Positions 7,767 through 16,478 of a stretch of 27,621 bases of DNA are shown here, one piece after another. Location: the NCBI GenBank assembly GCA_044866695.1, contig JBIOUF010000184.1, positions 1 through 27,621 on the forward strand, read 5' to 3'. This stretch comes from JBIOUF01 sp044866695. Lineage in GTDB: Bacteria; Actinomycetota; Actinomycetes; Propionibacteriales; Nocardioidaceae. The notes beneath the pieces are model-generated. The model saw only the letters and a list, made by a program, of their open reading frames with translations, was not told where the DNA came from and did not search any database. Both the position numbers and the translations under genes were made by a program. How positions within the stretch are numbered: position 1 is the first letter of the stretch; every line of letters begins with the position of its first letter.

Positions 7767-8780
7767 TCAGTACTGCTCGTCCTCGACGAAGGAGTCGTCC
7801 TCGTCGTCGTAGGCCGCCAGGGCGGCCGCCGGGTCGAAGCCCGGGGCGCTGTCCTTGAGCGACAGGCCCATCTCGTGCAGCTTCGCCTTGACCTCGTCGA
7901 TCGACTTGGCGCCGAAGTTGCGGATGTCCAGCAGGTCCTGCTCGGACCGCGAGATCAGCTCACCGACGGTGTGGATGCCCTCGCGCTTGAGGCAGTTGTA
8001 GGACCGGACGGTCAGCTGCAGGTCCTCCACCGGCAGCGCGAGGTCGGCCGCGAGCTGCTCGTCGACGGGCGACGGCCCGATGTCGATGCCCTCGGCCTCG
8101 ACGTTGAGCTCGCGGGCCAGGCCGAACAGCTCGACCAGGGTCTTGCCGGCCGAGGCGAGCGCGTCGCGAGGCCGGATCGACCGCTTGGTCTCCACGTCGA
8201 TGATCAGCTTGTCGAAGTCGGTGCGCTGCTCGACGCGGGTGGCCTCGACCTTGTAGGTGACCTTGAGGACCGGGGAGTAGATCGAGTCGACCGGCATCCG
8301 GCCGATCTCGTTGTCGGCGCCCTTGTTCTGCGCCGCGCTGACGTAGCCGCGACCGCGCTCGACGACCAGCTCCATCTCCAGCTTGCCGCGGTCGTTGAGC
8401 GTGGCCAGCTTCAGGTCCGGGCTGTGCACCTCGACGCCTGCGGGCGGCGCGATGTCGGCAGCGGTGACGTCCCCGGGGCCCTGCTTGCGCAGGTACATGG
8501 TGACCGGCTCGTCGTGCTCGGAGGAGACGACCAGATCCTTGAGGTTGAGGATGATCTCGGTGACGTCCTCCTTGACGCCCTCGATCGTGGAGAACTCGTG
8601 CAGCACGCCGTCGACCTTGATGCTGGTCACCGAGGCGCCAGGGATCGAGGACAGCAGGGTACGGCGCAGCGAGTTGCCGAGGGTGTAGCCGAAGCCGGGC
8701 TCCAGCGGCTCGATGACGAACCGCGAGCGGAACTCGTCGACGGCCTCCTCGGCGAGGGTGGGGCGCTGTGCGATGAGCAC
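7767..8780 (-). CDS. rpoA: RNA polymerase alpha subunit
   Basis: Alpha dimerises to scaffold core RNA polymerase and contacts promoter UP elements and activators. The start is GTG at 8778-8780 (VLIAQRPTLAEEA), the usual actinobacterial beginning, with a GGAAGGAAA site upstream; the frame is open further upstream but without alpha sequence. The N-terminal assembly domain includes GYTLGNSLRRTLLSSIPGAS near residues 31-50. The C-terminal DNA-binding domain at about 246-308 has the helix-hairpin-helix SYNCLKREGIHTVGELI and LLDIRNFGAKSIDEVK. A short acidic end (DEDDSFVEDEQY) follows. The length, 337 residues, is typical. Confidence 0.98.
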   Translation of the reverse strand: MLIAQRPTLAEEAVDEFRSRFVIEPLEPGFGYTLGNSLRRTLLSSIPGASVTSIKVDGVLHEFSTIEGVKEDVTEIILNLKDLVVSSEHDEPVTMYLRKQGPGDVTAADIAPPAGVEVHSPDLKLATLNDRGKLEMELVVERGRGYVSAAQNKGADNEIGRMPVDSIYSPVLKVTYKVEATRVEQRTDFDKLIIDVETKRSIRPRDALASAGKTLVELFGLARELNVEAEGIDIGPSPVDEQLAADLALPVEDLQLTVRSYNCLKREGIHTVGELISRSEQDLLDIRNFGAKSIDEVKAKLHEMGLSLKDSAPGFDPAAALAAYDDEDDSFVEDEQY

Positions 8781-8868
8781 TTCTGGTTTCCTTCCCGAGG
8801 CCGACCGCCATCTGACGGCCTCGAACTGGTGCGGAGCCGCCGCCTCTCGTGGAGGCGACGGACGGGTT

Positions 8869-9477
8869 TCACTTCTTCGAGTAGTACTCGACGATGAGCT
8901 GTTCGGAGACCGGGATGTCGATCTGCTGACGGACCGGGAGCTGGTGGACCAGGATCCGCATCCGGTCGGGCCGAGCGTCCATCCAGGCCGGGACGACCCG
9001 CTCGCCGTGGGTCTCACGGGCGATGATGAAGGGGGTCATCTCCAGCGACTTCTGGCGCACGTCGATGACGTCGTACTGCGAGACCTGGAACGACGGGATG
9101 TCCACCTTGTGGCCGTTGACCAGGAAGTGGCCGTGGCTGACCAGCTGGCGGGCGTGCCGGCGGGTGCGCGCGAACCCGGCGCGGTACACCACGTTGTCCA
9201 GCCGGCACTCCAGGAGCTGCAGCAGGTTGTCACCGGTCTTGCCGGGGCGACGCGAGGCCTCCTGGTAGTAGCGGCGGAACTGCTTCTCCAGCACGCCGTA
9301 GGTGTAGCGGGCCTTCTGCTTCTCGCGCAGCTGTAGCAGGTACTCGGTCTCCTTGATCCGGCCACGGCCGTGCTGGCCGGGCGGGTAGGGACGGCGTTCG
9401 TACGCGTCGTCGCCGCCGACGAGGTCGACGCCGAGCCGCCGCGACTTCTTCGTCAACGGGCCGGTGTAGCGGGCCAT
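8869..9477 (-). CDS. rpsD: Ribosomal protein S4
   Basis: S4 nucleates assembly of the 30S 5' domain. The protein has 202 residues, from ATG at 9477. It begins MARYTGPLTKKSRRLGVDL and lacks the four-Cys zinc cluster, so it is the zinc-free form. The S4 RNA-binding domain is at about residues 92-155 (RLDNVVYRAGFARTRRHARQLVSHGHF, VNGHKVDIPS). It ends IVEYYSKK. It lies between rpsK and rpoA as in other actinobacteria. Confidence 0.98.
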   Translation of the reverse strand: MARYTGPLTKKSRRLGVDLVGGDDAYERRPYPPGQHGRGRIKETEYLLQLREKQKARYTYGVLEKQFRRYYQEASRRPGKTGDNLLQLLECRLDNVVYRAGFARTRRHARQLVSHGHFLVNGHKVDIPSFQVSQYDVIDVRQKSLEMTPFIIARETHGERVVPAWMDARPDRMRILVHQLPVRQQIDIPVSEQLIVEYYSKK

Positions 9478-9511
9478 GGTGAGCAGTCTCCTTCGCAGGT
9501 TCGGTCGCCGG

Positions 9512-9919
9512 TCAGACCCGGCGCCGCTTGGGCGGCCGGCAGCCGTTGTGCGGGGTGGGGGTCACGTCCTGGATGGTGCCGACCTCGAGGCCGATGGCGC
9601 CAAGGGAGCGGATCGCCGTCTCGCGGCCCGAGCCGGGGCCCTTCACGAAGACGTCGATCTTCTTCATGCCGTGCTCCATCGCCCGCCGGCCCGCGGCCTC
9701 GGCGGCCATCTGCGCCGCGAACGGCGTGGACTTCCGCGAGCCCTTGAAGCCGACGGTGCCCGCCGACGCCCACGCGATCACCGCTCCGGTCGGGTCGGTG
9801 ATCGTGACGATGGTGTTGTTGAACGTGCTCTTGATGTGGGCCTCGCCCTGGGCGATGTTCTTCTTCTCCTTGCGGCGCACCTTCTTGGCGCCGGCGGCCT
9901 GACGTGTTCTGGGAGGCAT
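9512..9919 (-). CDS. rpsK: Ribosomal protein S11
   Basis: S11 forms part of the 30S platform near the mRNA exit and the anti-Shine-Dalgarno region. The protein has 135 residues, from ATG at 9919. The basic start (AGAKKVRRKEKKNIAQG) leads into HIKSTFNNTIVTITDPTGAV, then AMEHGMKKIDVFVKGPGSGRE and the end GCRPPKRRRV, all typical of the family. The gap to rpsD is 34 bases. Confidence 0.98.
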   Translation of the reverse strand: MPPRTRQAAGAKKVRRKEKKNIAQGEAHIKSTFNNTIVTITDPTGAVIAWASAGTVGFKGSRKSTPFAAQMAAEAAGRRAMEHGMKKIDVFVKGPGSGRETAIRSLGAIGLEVGTIQDVTPTPHNGCRPPKRRRV

Positions 9920-9987
9920 GCGGTTCTCTCCTGGGTCCTGGTGGGCTCGTCGAGCGGGTCAGCGGTGCGGGGCCGGCGGCCTGCGGC

Positions 9988-10362
9988 TCACTTGGCCTTC
10001 TTCTTGCCGGCCACGGTGCGCTTCGGGCCCTTGCGGGTGCGCGCGTTGGTCTTGGTGCGCTGCCCGCGGACCGGGAGGTTCTGCCGGTGCCGGCGGCCCT
10101 GGTAGCTGCCGATCTCGATCTTGCGACGGATGTCGGCCTGCACCTCGCGGCGCAGGTCACCCTCGATCTTGTAGCTGCTCTCGATCTCGTCGCGGAGCTT
10201 CACCAGCTCCTCGTCGCCGAGCTGGTGCACCCGCAGGTCGGGGCTGACCCCGGTGGCGGTGAGCACCTGCTGGGCGCGGGTACGTCCGATGCCGTAGATG
10301 TAGGTGAGTGCGACCTCGATGCGCTTGTCGCGGGGGAGGTCGACGCCGACGAGGCGTGCCAT
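9988..10362 (-). CDS. rpsM: Ribosomal protein S13
   Basis: S13 sits on the 30S head and contacts the 50S subunit and P-site tRNA. The start is ATG at 10360-10362 (MARLVGVDLPRDKRIEVALTY), giving 124 residues. The helix-hairpin-helix region is YIYGIGRTRAQQVL with VSPDLRVHQLGDEELVKL. The basic C-terminal tail that reaches the P site contains RGQRTKTNARTRKGPKRTVAG. A 199-base gap separates it from rpmJ upstream. Confidence 0.98.
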   Translation of the reverse strand: MARLVGVDLPRDKRIEVALTYIYGIGRTRAQQVLTATGVSPDLRVHQLGDEELVKLRDEIESSYKIEGDLRREVQADIRRKIEIGSYQGRRHRQNLPVRGQRTKTNARTRKGPKRTVAGKKKAK

Positions 10363-10561
10363 CGTGGGCGGTGTCCCTTCGTTCGGTCGCGGAGGTGTCG
10401 TGTCCGTGTCGCGTCCCGCCGCAACGTCTGCGAGCGGGCCCCGGCCTCCGGTCCGGGGGTGACACCGGCCTGGCGACCGGTGAGCGAGCACGGTGTGGGT
10501 GTTCAGTTGTGGTGTGTCGAGGTGCGCGGCGTGTGCCGAGCCGACCCGGGATCGGTCCGGC
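10363..10561 (-). other. Gap between rpmJ and rpsM with two tandem hairpins
   Basis: No gene is visible in this 199-base stretch. Two similar stem-loops stand close together: CCCCGG (10439-10444) pairs with CCGGGG (10453-10458), and CACCGG (10463-10468) pairs with CCGGTG (10477-10482), each with an 8-base loop. Neither is followed by a T-run on the transcribed strand. They could be leader structures for the rpsM-rpsK-rpsD-rpoA-rplQ segment; in E. coli S4 controls this segment through an RNA structure in front of rpsM, but I see no sequence match to that one. Confidence 0.45.
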
Positions 10562-10675
10562 TCAGCCCTGGCGCTGCTTGTGGCGGGGGTTCTCGCAGAT
10601 CACCATGACGCGGCCATGGCGACGGATCACCTTGCACTTGTCGCAGATCGGCTTGACGCTCGGGTTGACCTTCAT
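10562..10675 (-). CDS. rpmJ: Ribosomal protein L36, zinc-binding form
   Basis: This 37-residue protein starts at ATG 10673-10675 (MKVNPSVKPICDKCKVIRRHG). The zinc ligands of the C+ form are present: Cys11, Cys14, Cys27 and His32 (ICENPRHKQRQG). L36 helps fold domains of 23S rRNA. Many actinomycetes have a second, zinc-free L36 expressed under zinc limitation; this is the housekeeping copy. It lies 31 bases after infA. Confidence 0.97.
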   Translation of the reverse strand: MKVNPSVKPICDKCKVIRRHGRVMVICENPRHKQRQG

Positions 10676-10706
10676 GACCTCTCGGGCCTTCTTCCGTACG
10701 GCTTGG

Positions 10707-10928
10707 TCACTTGTACCGGTAGACGATGCGGCCACGCGTCAGGTCGTACGGCGACAGCTCCACGACGACCCGGTCCTCGGGCAGGATCCGGATGTAGTGC
10801 TGGCGCATCTTGCCGCTGATGTGGGCGAGCACCTTGTGGCCGTTGCTGAGCTCGACCCGGAACATCGCGTTCGGGAGGGCCTCGACGACGGTCCCCTCGA
10901 TCTCGATGACGCCTTCCTTCTTCGGCAT
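10707..10928 (-). CDS. infA: Translation initiation factor IF-1
   Basis: IF-1 blocks the ribosomal A site during initiation. The protein has 73 residues, from ATG at 10926-10928: MPKKEGVIEIEGTVVEALPN, then MFRVELSNGHKVLAHISGKMR and VVVELSPYDLTRGRIVYRYK, a single S1-like OB fold that matches the family throughout. The 241-base gap upstream holds a plausible promoter, so infA may head its own transcript in addition to read-through from map. Confidence 0.98.
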   Translation of the reverse strand: MPKKEGVIEIEGTVVEALPNAMFRVELSNGHKVLAHISGKMRQHYIRILPEDRVVVELSPYDLTRGRIVYRYK

Positions 10929-11169
10929 GTCCTCCGCTATCTGTCGCTGGTGTGGCTGTCGTCTACCGTCGGTACCGTCGGCCCGGGTGGACCACGCGGG
11001 AGCCGTCCGCACTCCCCCGTCCCGGCACGCCGAAGGCGACGAGCGGTTCGGGTGGACGGGCAGCCGCGAGGCAGCACGGAACGAGACCCACGCTGGGCCG
11101 ACGTAGCAGTCTACGCGACGACCGGGCTCGACCGGTAATCGGGTGCCGCGGAGCCGGGTGACCCGACGG
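10929..11169 (-). other. Intergenic leader in front of infA, no gene seen
   Basis: This 241-base gap separates the phosphatase-like gene from infA. It contains the candidate promoter near 11108-11138 and a direct repeat ACCGTCGGT/ACCGTCGG near 10966-10982. The infA Shine-Dalgarno site (GGAGG) ends about 3 bases before the ATG. I see no open reading frame with coding character and no T-run terminator. Confidence 0.5.
11108..11138 (-). promoter_or_regulatory. infA: Candidate infA promoter
   Basis: On the minus strand TAGACT (11113-11108) fits an actinobacterial -10 box, with TTACCG (11138-11133) as a weak -35 at a 19-base spacing. Transcription would start near 11100, giving a leader of about 170 bases. 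The -35 match and the long spacing make this tentative. Confidence 0.4.
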
Positions 11170-12267
11170 TCAGGACACCCGGAGGGTGCGCGTGCCGGCC
11201 ACCCCACCAGGCACCGCGGGCAGGCCGAGCAGGCTCTCCACGAGATCGGCCAGGTCGAGGTTGCGCACCGGCTGGGGGCCGGAGTAGCCCGGGCGGCCGG
11301 CGCCGGGCCGCTTGCGGCCCGGGTTGAGCGAGTACAGGTCGGCCCCGTGGGCCACTCCGGCGCCCCAGACCAGGAAGGGCACCTGGTAGTTGGCCCGCAG
11401 GGCGGGGTCGTCGTGCTGCCGCTTCCCGGGCGGGCAGCCGTGGTCGGCGGTGAGCACCACGTCGGTGCGCCCGCGCAGGTCGCGGTCGCCCCGGATGGTG
11501 CGCAGCACCCGGCCGATCCGCCGGTCGGTGGCGCGGACCGCGTCGAGGTAGGCGCTGGACATGCAGCCCTGGGCGTGTCCGGCCGCGTCTGGGTCGCCCA
11601 GGTGGAGGAAGGTGAGCCGCGCGGGCCGCCGGCGCAGCTGGTGGGTGAGCCGGTCCAGGAGCGTGGCGGAGTCGGCGAGCACGAACCGGCTGATCTTGTC
11701 GCGGCCGTCGGGCCGGCCGACCGGGTCGCGGGCGCCGTGGCCGGCGTCCCAGGAGCGGTCCAGGAACCGGAACTTGTCCTTCGAGGCGTAGAGCGCGGTC
11801 CGGCCGTGCCGGTCGTGCACGGCGTCGAAGATCCCGGGCACGTAGTGCCCGACGAGGCGGCGCAACGTCCCGCCGTCGTCGGCGTTGAACGTGACGTGGT
11901 GCCCACCTGGGCCGAGCACCCGGCGTCCGGTCATCATCCCGGTGTGGTTGGGCAGCGTGTGGGTCTGCTCGTAGGCGGTGCGCGCGTTGAGCGTTCCGGC
12001 TCCCTCTCGGAGCAACCGGTGCAGCGCCGGGGTGCCCTGGGCGCCCAGCCGCACGAGCGCGCGCCGGTTCAGCGCGTCGACGGAGATCGCCACCACGTAG
12101 CGCCGCGGCGCGGGCATGACCCCGGTCGCGCGGTGCACGTCGCCGGCGACTGCGACGGCGACGGCCGGGTCCGCGTGCGGCCTGCGCGTCTCGCCACCGC
12201 ACCCGCCGGCAAGGGCGGCCCCGGTCACCAGGGCAGCCACCGTGAGGAGCCTCGACGGCCGGCGCAC
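11170..12267 (-). CDS. Alkaline-phosphatase-superfamily (phosphodiesterase/NPP-like) lipoprotein
   Basis: A 365-residue protein starting at GTG 12267 with a GAGG site. The N terminus is a lipoprotein-like signal: RRPSRLL, a hydrophobic run, then ALAGGC with the acceptor Cys at residue 23. The mature part has the metal and nucleophile motifs of nucleotide pyrophosphatase/phosphodiesterase-like enzymes: VVAISVDALN (Asp64), THTLPNHTGMMTGRR (probable nucleophile Thr104), HLGDPDAAGHAQG and VVLTADHGCPPG. It would act outside the membrane on a phosphomono- or diester; substrate unknown. It starts 7 bases after map and so is probably co-transcribed, an unexpected insertion, since map and infA are neighbours in most actinobacterial clusters. 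Confidence 0.85.
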   Translation of the reverse strand: MRRPSRLLTVAALVTGAALAGGCGGETRRPHADPAVAVAVAGDVHRATGVMPAPRRYVVAISVDALNRRALVRLGAQGTPALHRLLREGAGTLNARTAYEQTHTLPNHTGMMTGRRVLGPGGHHVTFNADDGGTLRRLVGHYVPGIFDAVHDRHGRTALYASKDKFRFLDRSWDAGHGARDPVGRPDGRDKISRFVLADSATLLDRLTHQLRRRPARLTFLHLGDPDAAGHAQGCMSSAYLDAVRATDRRIGRVLRTIRGDRDLRGRTDVVLTADHGCPPGKRQHDDPALRANYQVPFLVWGAGVAHGADLYSLNPGRKRPGAGRPGYSGPQPVRNLDLADLVESLLGLPAVPGGVAGTRTLRVS

Positions 12268-12274
12268 GGCGGCC

Positions 12275-13096
12275 TCAGGCCCCGCCGTAGGGAACGCCGA
12301 GCCGGGCGAGCCTCTCCTGGCCGCCGTCGAGCGCGGTCAGCACCCAGACGCCGTTCGGAGTGAGGGTGAAGGTGTGCTCGAAGTGCGCCGCGGCCGAGCC
12401 GTCCACGGTGGCGACGGTCCACTCGTCGTCGAGCACGCGGGTGGCCGGGTCGCCGAGCACCACCATCGGCTCGACGGCCAGGGCCAGTCCCCGCACCAGC
12501 TTCGGGCCGCGGCCGGGTCGGCCGTGGTTGGGGACGTTGGGCGGCTGGTGCATCGCCGAGCCGATGCCGTGCCCCACGTACTCCTCGAGGATCCCGTAGT
12601 CGCCCTGGCTGCGGACGTACCGCTCGACCGCGTGGGAGATGTCGCTGACCCGGCCGCCGAGCCGCGCGGCGGCGATACCCCGCCACAGCGCCTCCTCGGT
12701 GACCCGCATCAGCTCGGTCACCTCGGGCGGCACGTCCCCGACCGGGATGGTGACGGCGGCGTCGCCGTGCCAGCCGTCGACGATCGCGCCGCAGTCGACC
12801 GACAGCACGTCGCCGTCGCGGAGTGTCCGCTCGCCTGGGATGCCGTGCACGACCTCGTCGTTGACCGACGCGCAGATCACGGCCGGGAACGGCGGATGCC
12901 CGTAGCCCAGGAACGAGGGCTCCGCCCCGGCCGACCTGATGTGGTCGGCGGCGACCGCGTCCAGCTCTGCGGTAGACATGCCGGCCTTGGCGGTACGGCG
13001 CAGCAGGTCCAGCGTCTCGGCCACGACCAGGCCGGCGGCGCGCATCCGCTCGATCTGCTCGGGGGTCTTGATCTCCACCCGCCGCTCACCGAACAC
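12275..13096 (-). CDS. map: Methionine aminopeptidase, type I
   Basis: This enzyme removes the initiator Met from nascent proteins. The protein has 273 residues from GTG 13096; GTG at 13078 (VEIKTPEQIERM) is an alternative start with GGTGAG in front. The five metal ligands can be placed: Asp101 (SVDCGAIVDGWHGD), Asp112, His176 (EEYVGHGIGSAMH), Glu209 (ALAVEPMVV) and Glu240 (AAHFEHTFTLT); catalytic His84 is in DEVVHGIPG. It lies 8 bases after adk, the usual spc-operon position behind secY-adk. Confidence 0.96.
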   Translation of the reverse strand: MFGERRVEIKTPEQIERMRAAGLVVAETLDLLRRTAKAGMSTAELDAVAADHIRSAGAEPSFLGYGHPPFPAVICASVNDEVVHGIPGERTLRDGDVLSVDCGAIVDGWHGDAAVTIPVGDVPPEVTELMRVTEEALWRGIAAARLGGRVSDISHAVERYVRSQGDYGILEEYVGHGIGSAMHQPPNVPNHGRPGRGPKLVRGLALAVEPMVVLGDPATRVLDDEWTVATVDGSAAAHFEHTFTLTPNGVWVLTALDGGQERLARLGVPYGGA

Positions 13097-13104
13097 GAGC
13101 GGGG

Positions 13105-13676
13105 TCAGCTCTCCGAGACGTCGTCGAGGGCCTCCATGATCCGGCTGGTCACCGCGTCCACGTCGCCGAGGCCGTCCACCTCCAGCAGCAGCCCCCGCCG
13201 GCGGTACACCTCGAGCAGCGGCGCGGTCTGCTCGGCGTACAGCTCCAGCCGGCGCCGGATCACCTCCTCGGTGTCGTCCGCGCGACCCTCGGTCTGGGCC
13301 CGCTTGAGCAGCCGGCCGACGATCTCCTCGCCGTCGACGGTGAGGACGACGACCGCGTCGAGCTGGTGGCCGGTGAAGCGGATCATCCCGTCCAGCTCCT
13401 CGACCTGGGCCAGCGTCCGCGGGTAGCCGTCGAGGAGGAAGCCGCGCTCCGCGTCGGGCTCGTCGATGCGGTGGCGGACCATCAGGTTGGTGACCTCGTC
13501 GGGGACGTACTCGCCGGCGTCCATGTACTTCTTGGCCTGGAGCCCGAGCGGCGTGCCCCTGGAGACGTTGTCCCGGAAGATGTTCCCCGTCGAGATGGCG
13601 GGCACCCCGTACTTCTCGGCGACCACCTTGGCCTGCGTCCCCTTGCCCGCCCCCGGAGGGCCCATCAGGATCAGTC

Positions 13677-13680
<4 letters not shown>
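13105..13680 (-). CDS. adk: Adenylate kinase, short-LID form
   Basis: It converts ATP and AMP to two ADP. The protein has 191 residues from GTG at 13678-13680, and that start overlaps the secY stop (GTGA). The P-loop is GPPGAGKGTQ at residues 7-16; the AMP-binding part is ISTGNIFRDN, followed by FLLDGYPRTLAQVEEL. After KRAQTEGRADDTEEVIRRRL the large LID seen in E. coli is missing, as is normal for the short actinobacterial form (about 180-190 residues). Confidence 0.97.
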
Positions 13681-14972
<1,292 letters not shown>

Positions 14973-15139
14973 GGTCCTGGTTCTCCTTCTCCGGCCGGTC
15001 CTTGCCACCGGGCGCCGGGACGTCCGGACCGGCGGTTGGGGATGCCGGGAAGCCTAACAGGGGCACGCCGGCCCGGGCTCGCCACCGCCGCATCGCAGGT
15101 GTGGGCGGAGCCGGCACGGCCGCCCCCTGCGAGGAGCGG
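14973..15139 (-). other. secY leader gap with a long-range stem
   Basis: No gene lies between rplO and secY. On the transcribed strand CAGGGG near 15129-15124 pairs with CCCCTG at 15063-15058, and the inner GGCCG (15118-15122 on the plus strand) pairs with CGGCC (15069-15073), enclosing a GC-rich region. TAGGCT at 15056-15051 directly behind the stem resembles a -10 box, but no -35 is visible. It may be an attenuator or internal promoter region; the evidence is weak. Confidence 0.3.
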
Positions 15140-15586
15140 TCAGGCGGGCAGCTCGGTGGTGCTGCCCCCGGCGGCGGCGATCTTCTCCCTGGCCGAGGCG
15201 GAGAACGCGTGGGCGCTCACCTCGAGCGCGACGCCGAGGTCACCGGACCCGAGGACCTTGACCGGGCGACCGGCCCGGACCGCGCCCCTGGCGGCGAGCT
15301 CGGCAGGGCCGACGGCTCCGCCGTCGGGGAACAGCGCGGCCAGCCGGTCCAGGTTCACGACCTGGAACTCGACCCTGAACGGGTTCTTGAACCCTTTCAG
15401 CTTGGGCAGCCGCATGTGGATCGGCATCTGGCCGCCCTCGAAGGCAGGCGGGATCTGGTGGCGCGCCTTGCTGCCCTTGGTGCCGCGGCCCGCGGTCTTG
15501 CCCTTGGACGCATCACCGCGGCCGACCCGGGTGCGGGTGGTCTTCGCGCCCGGCGCGGGGCGCAGATGGTGCAGCTTCAACGACAT
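15140..15586 (-). CDS. rplO: Ribosomal protein L15
   Basis: L15 is a large-subunit assembly protein lying across 23S rRNA domains. The protein has 148 residues from ATG 15586: MSLKLHHLRPAPGAKTTRTR, then the glycine-rich basic VGRGDASKGKTAGRGTKGSKAR, GFEGGQ-type block AFEGGQMPIHMRLPKLKGFKN and a C-terminal domain with HAFSASAREKIAAAGG. The start lies 1 base beyond the rpmD stop. Confidence 0.97.
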   Translation of the reverse strand: MSLKLHHLRPAPGAKTTRTRVGRGDASKGKTAGRGTKGSKARHQIPPAFEGGQMPIHMRLPKLKGFKNPFRVEFQVVNLDRLAALFPDGGAVGPAELAARGAVRAGRPVKVLGSGDLGVALEVSAHAFSASAREKIAAAGGSTTELPA

Positions 15587-15587
15587 G

Positions 15588-15851
15588 TCACTGGTCTCCC
15601 TCGATGACGTCGACGGTGACGAGGTGCCGCACGGTGTGGACCATGCCCCGGACCGCAGGGACGTCCGGCTTCACCACGACGTCCCCGATCCGCTTGAGGC
15701 CGAGCGAGCGCAGCGTCTCGCGCTGGTTGGCCAGCCTGCCGATGGCCGACCTGGTCTGCCGGACCTTCAGCCGTCCGGTGGACCCAGTCGTGGACCCGGT
15801 CGTGGACCCGGTCGTGGACCCGGTTGTGGACCCAGTTGTGGACTCGGTCAC
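15588..15851 (-). CDS. rpmD: Ribosomal protein L30 with a repeat-encoded N-terminal tail
   Basis: The normal L30 domain is residues 26-87 (RLKVRQTRSAIGRLANQRETLRSLGLKRIGD-like core, ending VTVDVIEGDQ). Before it is a 25-residue tail made of five TTGS-type units. The start must be GTG at 15849-15851: it overlaps the rpsE stop as GTGA, has GGAGGTG 5 bases upstream, and no ATG, GTG or TTG occurs between it and the domain. L30 is usually about 60 residues; here it is 87. The tail is encoded by a 12-bp tandem repeat at 15778-15849. Confidence 0.95.
   Translation of the reverse strand: MTESTTGSTTGSTTGSTTGSTTGSTGRLKVRQTRSAIGRLANQRETLRSLGLKRIGDVVVKPDVPAVRGMVHTVRHLVTVDVIEGDQ
15778..15849. repeat. 12-bp tandem repeat, six units, inside rpmD
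   Basis: Six units of the form GTGGACCC(A/G)GT(C/T) stand head to tail with only a few substitutions. The unit length of four codons keeps the frame and encodes repeated Thr-Thr-Gly-Ser in L30. Near-identity of the units suggests recent expansion by replication slippage. Confidence 0.9.
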
Positions 15852-16441
15852 GAGGTCACCTCCGCGCGCGCCCTGAGCAGGGCCGCCGGGGCCACGTCCT
15901 CGACCGCGAGGCCGCGGCGGGACGCCACCGCCTCCGGCTCCTCGAGCGAGCGCAGCGCCTCGACGGTCGCATGCACGATGTTGATCTGGTTGGACGAGCC
16001 GAGCGACTTGCTCAGCACGTCGTGGATGCCGGCGCACTCCAGCACGGCGCGCACCGGACCACCGGCGATGACCCCGGTACCCGGCGAGGCCGGCCGCAGC
16101 AGGACCACGCCGGCGGCCTTCTCGCCCTGCACGGGGTGGGGGATGGTGCCCTGGATGCGGGGGACCCGGAAGAAGTGCTTCTTGGCCTCCTCCACGCCCT
16201 TGGCGATCGCCGCGGGCACCTCCTTGGCCTTGCCGTAGCCCACTCCGACCATCCCGTCGCCGTCACCGACGACCACCAGCGCGGTGAAGCTGAACCGGCG
16301 GCCGCCCTTGACCACCTTGGCCACCCGGTTGATCGCGACCACGCGCTCGATGTAGGCGGACTTGTCCGCGGCCTGGCCACCACGACGGTCGTCACGGCCG
16401 CCGCGGCGGTCGCCGCCGCTTCGGCGCTGGGTTCCGCTCAT
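15848..16441 (-). CDS. rpsE: Ribosomal protein S5
   Basis: S5 lies on the 30S solvent side and affects decoding fidelity and mRNA unwinding. The start is ATG at 16439-16441, giving 197 residues. The first 27 residues are a Arg/Gly/Asp-rich tail (RSGGDRRGGRDDRRGGQ). The double-stranded-RNA-binding domain begins YIERVVAINRVAKVVKGGRR and the C-terminal domain contains AGIHDVLSKSLGSSNQIN. The stop overlaps the rpmD start. Confidence 0.97.
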   Translation of the reverse strand: MSGTQRRSGGDRRGGRDDRRGGQAADKSAYIERVVAINRVAKVVKGGRRFSFTALVVVGDGDGMVGVGYGKAKEVPAAIAKGVEEAKKHFFRVPRIQGTIPHPVQGEKAAGVVLLRPASPGTGVIAGGPVRAVLECAGIHDVLSKSLGSSNQINIVHATVEALRSLEEPEAVASRRGLAVEDVAPAALLRARAEVTS

Positions 16442-16478
16442 GATGTCTGGTTCCTCTTCTCGTCTCGGGGTCCCGCGC

